64,000 bases of DNA from Mesaphorura yosii (lineage: Eukaryota; Arthropoda; Collembola; Poduromorpha; Tullbergiidae). The stretch covers positions 1 through 64,000 of the forward strand of contig WIXG01000036.1 of the NCBI GenBank assembly GCA_009869945.1. The letters run 5' to 3'. How positions within the stretch are numbered: the stretch's first letter is position 1; every line of letters begins with the position of its first letter. A program made the position numbers and the translations under genes. Of this stretch, positions 51,408 to 64,000 are shown one piece after another. Below the pieces are notes generated by a model. It worked only from the letters and a program-made list of their open reading frames with translations, was not told the DNA's origin and did no database searches.

Positions 51408-53205
51408 TCAAATTGACACTGACGAGAAGGACTCCACTTGTGCAGCCAAGGTTTGTGCTTTCTGACAAGTCAGGAGATAATTATGTTGAAGTGCTTTTTG
51501 GTAACGTAGGACTCTCTGCTGCTCCTCCATCCATTTCTTGCGTTGCCTTTCCCATTTGGTATACTCAAGAGAGTACCGTACCTCCAGGTCCTGTGCCAAG
51601 CATATTAATAAACTCCTGAGAATACTGAGCTAAGTAAATCGTAATGCAATGGTTTATCGACTTACATTTAGCCGCTTTCGCAGAAGGGCATTCTCGTCCG
51701 CCTCACTCCCATGTTTGAACTCATTCTGGGAATTCTTCTTCAGGAGCAACGCATTTTCTCGCTCCAAACGACGGACACTCAGAACAGCTTGAGACAGTTG
51801 GACACGAAGCGTGTTAATCTCCAAGTTTAATTCCTTTACAACCGCTCGCAATTGTGTAGCCTCAGCTATTTGATCTCCCTGTAACTGATACATATGAGTT
51901 GTATCTTGTAGCAAGGAATGGCAAACAAATTTTAAAGTGTCGAGTACCTGAGATTCCTTCAGGTTGGCCTTCAATATTTCGACTTCGCTTGATCTGTGGT
52001 ACAGAAGCCAGTTCACCTCGTCAAGTTCAGTTCGGACGTCGACAAGTTGTTTGACCAAAGTTTGCACTTGGGCTGATTCAAGACTTGTGGAGTCGCTGCG
52101 AGTACTGCTCTTGGTAACTCTTGTACGGTTGGGCTGAAATACAAGTGCTCGCTGATAAAGTTCAATGGATATCAAATTAATCACTTCATTTTATACCGTT
52201 GGCGTGGCGATCGACAATTCTTGGCCCGTGGTGGTGGTCTGAATCCCTTGCAGATACGGATAATACTGAGGAGTTCCTTGACGTTGCCTCGTTTCAGGCA
52301 CCTGCGACGAGTGGCAGTTGGTTACATTGGTTAATCAATACAATGTGAAGCGATCGACAAATGAATTCTGAAAAGCATGAACAATACCTTCAACTGTTGT
52401 TGTGAAGTGTTCAGATGTACACTTTTGCGATCTGTTTTGCCGCTCACCAGCGCGGCGTTGACATACGGGACAGACTCTGAAACTATGAAATCGAATCTTG
52501 AATATTCGAGTTCCAGTTTCCAGAATAGAAGTGCTGGGAAAATATCTCACTTTCTCTTCTCAAATTCAGGCTAGTGGATGTTAGAACATTGCACAAAGAG
52601 CCTCCAAATCGACGAGTGTCAATCCCCGTGTTAGACTTCCCGAGATTGATTTCTGAACCATGTCTTTCCATGTGCTGATTCCTTGGCACTAGTAAAAAGA
52701 CGCAAATCGTCGAGTCTCATTTGTGGCAGTAATTGCACGCACACAAACCAACCTTCATAGAAGCGATTTCCTGAGACCACCGGTTTGTATGCGATTGGAC
52801 GAATCACTTCCTTCCTTTTCTGTGCGAGAAAATAATGTTAACGCTTTCATACCTGTGCGCTTGCTTGCTGACATTACTTACGTTGGTAAGCGTATTGGTT
52901 AGCCTTGGCGGCGGTGGCGGATTGTGCGATTGCTGGTCGAGCTGATGACCATTTCCCTCGTATCGCGGGTTGAACGTGAGAAAACTGGAGCTCCGAGTTA
53001 AGGTTCGGACTCCAGGTTGGTCGTGTTTGCATGGAGAGACCTTTCTCTGATACAAATCGGTCTCACAAGTTATAGGATGCCGCTTATTTGAAAGTCTGCA
53101 TTTGTCACACTCGTTGGAATAAATGTCCTTGTGACGGACAACGCTACTTTTCACTGTCACCGGAGACGCGGTTGGCGTTACCGTGTCTTCTTCGTCCGAA
53201 CTCAT
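51408..53205 (-). CDS. Coiled-coil protein, probably FEZ/LZTS-N4BP3 family
   Basis: Eight exons on the minus strand: 52882-53205, 52753-52819, 52551-52688, 52388-52482, 52197-52301, 51948-52133, 51666-51884 and 51408-51590, 438 aa, all phases consistent. The N-terminal about 240 residues are Ser/Pro-rich and disordered, with a CDKC pair and a VIRPIAYKPVV segment. Residues about 255-438 are coiled coil (VEILKANLKESQ, LELNLEINTLRVQL-type heptads, VRRLERENALLLKK). The C-terminal block (WMEEQQRVLRYQKALQHNYL) resembles the end of the Fez1 domain in LZTS1-3 and N4BP3, centrosomal, synaptic and cytoskeletal scaffolds. That match is from memory and should be tested. Exon 4 can begin at 52482 or 52476, both in frame. 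The intron 51885-51947 is 63 nt and stop-free. Confidence 0.7.
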
Positions 53206-54285
53206 CGTTGACTGGTGAGAAATTACGATACTCACTCAGTTTCGCAAAGCTCAGCAGGTGAACTCAACGTCAGCGTCAATGACGACTGACCGGACGAACA
53301 TGAAAGCATGCTGTTGACCAATGCCAAAATGAATTGAAGCCCACATCATTCTTAAAACCCATCTTCTTTTGTAAGGCATTTTTGTTTGAAATGTAAAATG
53401 GCCCGTCTCACGCAATGAAAGACACACTGGCCTGAATGTTGTTTTGCCGTACTGTGAAGACTGTTCAATCTTTTCATGTGGTCCTCCTCAACTACATGGA
53501 TTTAGGTTAAACTAACCGTTATTATTGCACAGGTAAAACGGCAAAGGAAATACGAACCTATTAATCTGACTGACGTTTGCTTGTTGTTCGTAACTCTTAT
53601 TATTGCCCATTCATGTTTTGTCTTGCTGGTTCTTTTGCGAAATAATGATGTAACATTTCCATTGGGACCCGTTTAGTCCACAAACTTGTGAAGGCTCAAT
53701 CACTCTAGACGCATCAAGCGGGAGTGGGGGCCTCAGTTTCATTGTGACGTATATTCAAGATGTTTCACCGGCTTGGAGATGGAGCATTGCCTTTCAGATG
53801 GAGTCATGGAGTATTTTCAAAGCGAGCGAGTTGGCCCAACAATGTTTTGCGCGGAGAATTAGCGTTGCATACTCATATCACACAACTCGTGCTATGTCGC
53901 ATTCAACCAGCCCAAATCATGTTGAAAATCCTAAGCTAAATGATGTAAAAAGTTGTCTCTTGACCTTTCTTTGGTGCAGCAGGTGCGTGCTCATGCGGTG
54001 ATGTTTCTTAAATCAAGAAATTCAAGTTTTTAAAGCCTTCCATCTCAGCACGTACGTGAACCCGATTTTGCATATGACCAGGGTACAAGAAACTGTGCCA
54101 ATTACGTAGGCGGCCGCAAATTTCCCCAAAAGGATTAAAACATGAGGGATTAGACTTCAAAGAAGCATACAACTAAAAGGGTTTATTGGATTTATGACAC
54201 TAATGTTAATAACTCGAATACAACAAAAATTTTTGATAACAGTATTATGATGAACCGGACCAAATATTATGAAGAAACGATTTCC
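53206..54285. other. Intergenic region between the LZTS-like gene and DPYD
   Basis: About 1.1 kb with no recognisable exon. It contains the promoter and leader of the coiled-coil gene and the 3' UTR of DPYD. Confidence 0.5.
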
Positions 54286-57200
54286 TTAGGAGACAGTTTG
54301 ACCGAGGGGAATGCCTCGTTTGGGAATGTACGGAATCTTTCGTGGAACCATTCTGCAAGCAAAATGAAGAACTCATTCAAAAACAACAATCAGTAATTTG
54401 CTTTGCAAGCTCAATTCGACTCAATTGCATTTCTTACGTGATGCAATCAATTATGGGACAAACTGAGAGACAGAGCGTGCATCCTGTGCAGTCGTCAGTG
54501 ACGTGTGGCAAATGTGTCTCCGCATCGAAGTCGATCGACTGATACCCGGAGTCGTTGCAGGTCATGTAACACTTACCACAGTTTATGCACATTTCCTAGA
54601 AATTGAAACGAAATAAATCTCATTGCAGTACGCCTTGTATGAATGATATTGAGACTCACTTCATCAATCAGTGCCACGACTTGTTCTCCAGAATTTAGTT
54701 GTCCGTATGTCCCAATGTGGGGCACCGCTCTTCCGATCACATCACTAATTTGTGGAATTCCGTTTACTGGCTTTGAGAACGTGCGGTCTTTTGTCATGTT
54801 TTTCTCAATCATGTCCAGTGTGACCTTCTTCTTCTCTTCACCAATGATGGCCTCCCTTTCATGCAGATACGGGCCGAAGAACGGCAAATGCTGGAATTTC
54901 AATACCCAAAGACGTGTAAGAGGGTTTAGTTCCGACCGGAAGATAAACAATAATTACCTTGTCCATGACCCCCGAAACAGTGTGCGCTTTTCCCTTTTGA
55001 TGACGCGGGGTTGCAGGAGATTGTCCATCCCAGCCTTTCATTCCCACGCCTTCCAGGTAAAGCAAGGCTTTCAATCCTAAAATACAGTACATTCATACAG
55101 TTCAAAACCAAAACCTCATGTGTTATGTTTGTTTTTACCTGTAATGTAATCTTCGATTACGGTGAAGTCTTGATTTTGCACCGCACTACAAATCTGTGGC
55201 AGCAAGAATTCATTACCTCCTAGAATACAATGCATTGTACTACTTTGGATACCGAAATGATCAAACCTGAAGAACTGATGCTCCACAATTCAAAAATTGA
55301 AGCGCAGATTCGGCAGAGTCAATTCCTCCTGTCGCCAAAATTGGAAACCCGGGTATGGCTCTTGCGATGGCCGAAACTGCTCTCAATGCAACAGGCCTAA
55401 TTGCGTTGCCAGAAACGCCACCATATGTGGTTCGTTTTTCATTCCCAACACCAGGCCATGGAGTTGAATCTCCTTTAAGCCCCATGAGCCCAGACAAGGT
55501 GTTTGTGGCTGTACAGCCGTCCGCCTTTCCTATTGTTGAAGTCATATTTAAGTTAATAAACATGAGCAAACTTTTCAGTCTACAACGTTCAAATTATACC
55601 TTCGTAGGCCGCTTGTGCAATGTCTACGATGTTGGTGACATTTGGTGTCAGCTTCGCAAAGAACGGTATTTTGACTGCAGCACGAACCCAACGGCAAATA
55701 TTCCGGACAAGATCTGGATCCTGTTAAAAAAACCATTAGCGCATCCATATCTCTTAAGAGTAATAATTTTCCATACTTGTCCACACGCGAGACCCATGCC
55801 GCGTTCGCCCATTCCGTGAGGGCAAGACAGATTCAATTCCAATGCGTCCGCACCAGCCTTCTCAGACATTTGGGCAAGCTCCGTCCAATCCTTCATGTTG
55901 TATGAGCACATGATACTCGCAATTACAATCTGCAATTCACGAGAGAACCACGATGAACTTCTGAATGAAAATAAAATTCCTATTCAAACAATCATATAAA
56001 ATATACCCTGTCAGGAAAGTCTGCTTTGAGTTCTTTCACGCTTTGGCACCAAAACGCAGCTGTTTTCTCCGAAATAAGTTCAATATTCAAGAAAGCTCCC
56101 TGGCCCGGTCCGTAAACATGGCCTGACGTTGTGCCTCTCACAATGCGAGGAGACACATTGGTGACAATATCCTGAAGTGACACAGTTTTTTTGGAAAAGA
56201 GTTCCCAACAGATGGATGTGAAGGAGGAAATCTCACCTTGTCCAACGAATATGTTTTAGTGACAGCAAATCCCCAGCCAGCTTGGAAAGCCCTGCGAATC
56301 ATGGCGCTCGAAGTGCACGGCGTGGCAGAAGCCAACCCGAACGGATTTGGAAACTTGAGGCCACATACTTCAGTTGAAATGTCGACATTATCGATTGGGG
56401 TGAAGAATTTTGGTAGCTGTGGTGTTACACCAACATCAACTCCGTGAAGCCTCTGATTTCAATGGGTGAAGTTAGTTTAAAAACAGATAGAACACGAGCG
56501 TAGAGTGCCGTGTACCTGTAGGTATTTGTGTATGTGCCAGGCAGCAGTCTTGCCATCGTTGACTGCTTCGACTGTGGTCTCAGCAACTCCTGCCAAGTCT
56601 CCTCCACAGAAGACTCCAGGCTCACTGGTCTCCATCGTTTTCACATTCACTTCCAGGCTTCCGTATTTGTTCATCTTCAGGGGGGCCAATGCTTCTTTCA
56701 CTACGCAGAAATACGTGACAATTACAATTCAAAACCCAAATCACAATCCCTACAAGACTCCTTTACCCGATTCATTGAACAGGCCCGATCCAAACGCACA
56801 GATAATGAAGTTGGCTTTGAGTTTCACCATTTGTTCTTTGTCTTCCTCCCATTCGCCGTTCTCATTCAATTCAGTACGGAAGAATGAGATTCCAGAAATC
56901 TTGCCATTCTTCGTGAAAACTTCATTTGGAGTCAGAAACGGTAAAAACTCGCACTTCTCTTCTTTCGCCAAATCCATCTACAAGAAGGGTTACCATATTC
57001 AAGATTTACATTTCCGCTACAACCAGCTGTTGTTAAAATCTGTACGTTATACCTCTTCCGGCACCGCTCGAATATTTGTGAATCCCTTACGGAAGACAAC
57101 AAACACTCTGTTTGCTCCGCACCTCAGAGCCTAAAAAGACAACCATTAGCTGTGTAAAAAATAGGTGTGTTGGTCGCAGTAAAGAATTTGCACTTACCGA

Positions 57201-58700
57201 AGTGGCACAATCGAATGCCGTGTCGCCTGCCCCAAGAACAATGACGGTGCCAGAAAGCTGAGGCAATTCTCGCCCTTTGCAATGGCATAACCCTAAAAGT
57301 ATAAGAGGCCATGCAAAATGTGACACATGACTACGACAATATTTGTCAGAAAGTACCTGGTTTACTGGCCAGTGAAACTTTCGGGAGGAAGTTCTTGGAA
57401 GTGTAAAATCCCATTTCCTCGTTGAGGTTTTCGAACGGATGAACAATCTTTGGATCTGGAAGTCCGATTCCCAAAAACACAGCCGCATAACCTCCCGATT
57501 TTAAATTCTACGATACAACAATATTGCTTGAAAATTCAATAATCATCTCATCAGTCAACAGCTCTACCAAACTTACTGTCACGGTTAAGTCCGTGCCGGA
57601 AAGTGCACGGCCGGTCTCAATCTTTACACCCAAATCTCGCATCATGTCAATTTCAAAATGAACGACATCGACAGGCAGGCGATACTGCGGAATTTCGGAA
57701 GAACTGAGTCCGCCAATGTACTTTTCCTTTTCAAAGATCGTCAAGTGCTTGTAGCCGAGTCGTGCCAGAAAAGTGGCACACGAAATGGATGCCGGTCCAC
57801 ATCCGATCAGTGCCACCTTCGAGTCGTAACTTGCTGGAAGATTTTCAGGGAGGTATGGCGGCCGTATTTGAGGAATCTTCATTTTCATGAACACCTGAAG
57901 AATAGCAAAATAATTTTGTGAGGACCACAGTATTCTAAAATATTGGGTAGAGGCGCATTTATTACCTCTGTAGCAAATTGTTGAAGTCCTCCGATGTTGA
58001 TTGGTCCTTCCTCCGAAGCGTAGAGATTGCATGAGCCCACGCAAAGGTCGCTTGTGGGGCAAACCATTCCACATGTCAAACCAACGGGGTTATCTGAGAA
58101 TATCGCCTTCGCCGCGCCGTAGTAATTCTGTCGAATAAAATAAAGCCAGCTTAGCGCACTCAAAACACTCAAAATGTTGAGAGATTCCTGCACAGGTGTA
58201 ATTTCTACCTTTGTGGAAATATTTCCAATGAATGTCTTGATGTCAAGCTGTGTCGGACACGATTTTTGACAGGGCGCGTCCGCACATTTCAGACAACGGT
58301 TGGCTTCTCTCAGGGCTCCGCGTTCACTCAATGTCGTGTGCTTAATATCATCAAAGTTATTGAACAGGGGCCCACAACTCTAAAGAATTGACCAATTCGC
58401 ACATGGTTACATGGGACCGAAACTCGCAACGTGACTTCATAGTCTCAGAAATCTTACGCCACATTTCTTGTCTTGATTTCGTTTCCAATGTTTCTTGTTG
58501 ACTTTTGTGTCAGCAGAAGGAACCACAGACGCGAATGGCTGAATTTTTGGATTGAGTCTCAGAATATTCTGCCGAAATGAATAAATATATGAAATCGGCG
58601 AACGGGTGTCCTGGAACAATGCTTTTTAACTTCTATGATATTTAGAAGTAAATCGTACCTCGATGTCAGGCACATCTTTGCTCACAAATTTGGAAGCCAT
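54286..58700 (-). CDS. DPYD: Dihydropyrimidine dehydrogenase (NADP+)
   Basis: Twenty exons on the minus strand: 58659-58700, 58458-58568, 58209-58379, 57966-58127, 57577-57894, 57357-57507, 57198-57292, 57053-57130, 56767-56977, 56516-56700, 56237-56452, 56007-56171, 55777-55929, 55600-55720, 55267-55529, 55139-55193, 54958-55076, 54660-54890, 54438-54595 and 54286-54352. They give 1023 aa (human 1025) with no phase error. The cytosolic enzyme reduces uracil and thymine with NADPH, the first step of pyrimidine catabolism. N-terminal Fe-S ligands are at Cys80, 83, 88 and 92 ([14 protein letters not shown]). The FAD site has GCGPASIS and the NADPH site [20 protein letters not shown]. The FMN barrel has the catalytic Cys671 in [14 protein letters not shown]. 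The C-terminal ferredoxin-like part has [12 protein letters not shown] and [12 protein letters not shown]. The enzyme looks fully intact. Confidence 0.97.
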
Positions 58701-60373
58701 TTGTCCCTCCTTCAAATTGCTCAAAGTAGTCGCTTCTTGAAAGTGTGGTTCGAACCTTTCCGTCAACTGCAAGTTGATGTGGTGAAAATTAACGACGGAC
58801 AAAACGTATTCGAGCTGGATGTGGGCTTGGTTGAACTGCTCAACTGTGATTAAATGAGTTTAGTCTCAATTCCTGTTTCAAGCAGCGTGTTTCGTGTGGG
58901 GTAACTTTTGGTTACATAATCCAATCCACATGCGTTTGAGTCCAGCTGCAAACGAGATAATAAAGGTCGTTCGTTACTGATGAACATACAAATACAGCAG
59001 ACGATCTTATTGCTCGTAGTTAATATTACCAAATCTGTATTTTAAAGGAACTTTCCACTATAGTCGGGAGGGCTCAATCTTGCTGTTTCAGCGCAGAATG
59101 GATGGCGCAGTAGGATGGGATCCTATTTATCATTTATGTAGGGTCAAGAAAAGATTAAGGCGTCGCAATCAGTGCATTTATATGCCTGTCTTACACGTAG
59201 CTTGTGACAGGGCGTAGCAACCAAAGTAAACGACCTTGTCCTGCTGTAAGATTCACGTCGGAAGCTAATATATGACTTTTGTACGAGTCATAAAAATTCC
59301 TGCTAGGCACACTTGAAGCGTGTAAATGAAAATTACTACATGAAGATTATGATTGTCCAGCGACTAAGCACTGCATACTTGATGTGGCCAGTTATGCAAT
59401 CCTCTCACGAACTTCGGCAAGGCGAGTGAGTAGAGAACAACAGAGCATGTAATTCTGCATCTCCATAATTAATTCTGCGGTTTCACGGCTTAAATGCTAA
59501 TTTAAAGCAAGTGGAGAAGTGAGTCAATTCAAGTAGAATGAAGAGCCTGCTTAATTCAATCTCGTTTTGGTGTCATTGGCTTGTCCGAAAATTACTCGTC
59601 GCGCGTAAAAAAAATCACATTAGAAGCATGACGGATTCATGTGCATTGTCTTTCGGAGTTTATTCGTATTTGTGACAATTTACTCTTGACCAATACTTTG
59701 ATCTTGCTTATGAGCTAAATAAAAGGTACCTTCAAAGGTTGGGAGCCTTGCATGTTGATGTGACACACTTATCTGCAATTGCATTTAATTAAAATCCAGT
59801 AATTCTTCAACGAGTAGACAAAAATAAACTACGAAAGGCCAAACACAAAATATTTGTTCATTAAAGCCCTCTATGTTTTAAACAGTAATGGAATAAATAT
59901 TAACATTTGATCAGCAGAATGCAGAAGTTGATAAAAAATCAATGACTAGATTTTTTCGAAAGCAAGGCATAATTGAGGCCTCAGGCCATGTTTCTGATAG
60001 AAACTGAGGGTACATGGCTCATCTGCGACACTAGAATCTGATAACCCGTAACTTTGACAAAATAACTTGATTCGAACTACTTACGTAGGGTAATAAAATA
60101 GATATCTAATTTGAACATCAAAATAGGTATTAATAAGAGTTGCTGCGAGTCGTGCGAAAAACTTTTCTCGAGACTTGGAATATTGAAAATCTCTTGCGAA
60201 TTCAAATGTCCATTGGAATTCCTGGCTTTGAGGTCAGACTGCAACTTGTTCGTGATTGAAGCACCGTATTTCTCGGAGGAGCGCGACGATTGTTAGAGTT
60301 GTTGGTCAAATCCTTCTTCTGATCTGTTACGGATGAAGCGCTCCTTGCATGCTGGCATTCTGTCCAGTTCTAG
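58701..60373. other. DPYD-CCDC186 intergenic region
   Basis: 1.7 kb between two minus-strand genes. Nothing coding is recognised. The DPYD promoter and the CCDC186 3' UTR must lie here. Confidence 0.5.
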
Positions 60374-63252
<2,879 letters not shown>

Positions 63253-64000
63253 TGTGGACAACAGCGGAATCACTTCACAATTTAAGGTCAAGACCACTCC
63301 TCTCTACAGTTGACATTTTAGCTGCAATATATACAGACTTAGAGATTACCACTTTCATTTTGCAGCTGATAATGGTTACGATTTAGTAGGCATTGACCTC
63401 TGGTCGAAATATCAGAGTAACTGAGGTAACTGACGTAATTATTTTATGCGCCGTACTTCCTGCTTACATTTTATACGATTGGTTTTGCAATTACGAGGGG
63501 CACTGACTTGGCCAAAATTTAGGATTTCACTCCAGGAATTGAGAATTGCATATTGAAATTATTGTTATCTATGATTTGGCTTATACTGATAATTATGAAA
63601 CTGCAATATGTTAATTAATTCCAAAGAACCTCGTATGATATAGAATGTGAGCGAAAGGATGCATATGTACGGCTTTCCATGGTTGAGATGTTTCTGCTCA
63701 GCTGTTGAGCATTCGTATTTACCTTTGCGTAGGGACTCGAAGTTTCATACGGGATCACATGAACAGTTCAACGAAATGGGGAGTTTGAAACATCTTCAAC
63801 GCTCATCCGGGCAATGCAATTTCGTAAACAATGCAAGTGCTTCATCGGTCTGTTAACAAACTTGATCGAGTCGTCTCGTTATTATTGCATGCTTCATTCC
63901 AGAAATTGTCAAACTGTTGAACTGCATGATAAGCAAAGCATTAAAGTACGGGGGCTTAAACGTCAATACAATGAAATTCGTACATTTCTGTACGAATGAT
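63253..64000. promoter_or_regulatory. Region upstream of CCDC186
   Basis: No exon recognised on either strand. It probably includes the CCDC186 promoter and 5' UTR. Short frames at 63647-64000 have no recognisable similarity. Confidence 0.45.

Noticed and set aside
56505..57134. 209-residue plus-strand open frame inside DPYD
   Set aside because: It crosses several well-supported DPYD exons and introns on the opposite strand and has no similarity of its own.

Overview
The window is eukaryotic nuclear DNA. All recognisable genes are split by mostly short GT-AG introns (minimum about 63 nt), the intergenic DNA is AT-rich, and the gene set (Skeletor with tandem DM13 domains, an NK1/slouch homeobox gene, BNIP3, PAIP2, GAS41) points to a bilaterian, most likely an intron-rich arthropod. 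The species cannot be told from the sequence. No CRISPR array, rRNA, tRNA or intact transposon was recognised. Gene models were built by hand from splice phase and family similarity, and in each complete model the exon lengths sum to a multiple of three.

Layout. 199-7032 (-): 5' half of a Skeletor-like gene, running off the left edge. 8531-16008 (+): SEC23IP/PAPLA1-type phospholipase, 16 coding exons, 1182 aa. Its first intron holds a complete 7-exon gene on the opposite strand (9019-10556), a 300-aa type I membrane protein. 16790-17330 (-): PAIP2. 20016-23376 (+): BNIP3. 26272-28002 (+): pantothenate kinase. 28616-29421 (-): GAS41/YEATS4. 29422-40079: gene desert. 40080-43990 (-): slouch/NKX1. 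43991-48897: second desert. Then four genes head-to-tail on the minus strand: HEXD (48898-50916), a FEZ/LZTS-like coiled-coil protein (51408-53205), dihydropyrimidine dehydrogenase (54286-58700, 20 exons, 1023 aa) and the CCDC186/CCCP-1 golgin-like protein (60374-63252).

How the genes relate. There is no operon-like logic; most are unrelated housekeeping genes. SEC23IP (COPII exit sites) and CCDC186 (Golgi/dense-core vesicles) both serve secretion. PANK (CoA synthesis) and DPYD (pyrimidine breakdown towards beta-alanine) are metabolic. The slouch gene sits between two large gene-poor blocks, the usual arrangement of a developmental regulator with distal enhancers.

Most notable observations: an exact 100-bp repeat between the left edge and a paralogous Skeletor intron (biology or assembly artefact); the nested membrane-protein gene; two GC-AG introns at otherwise well-conserved exon joins; a SEC23IP lacking the SAM domain; a HEXD with a predicted membrane anchor; and a 63-nt, stop-free, frame-preserving intron.
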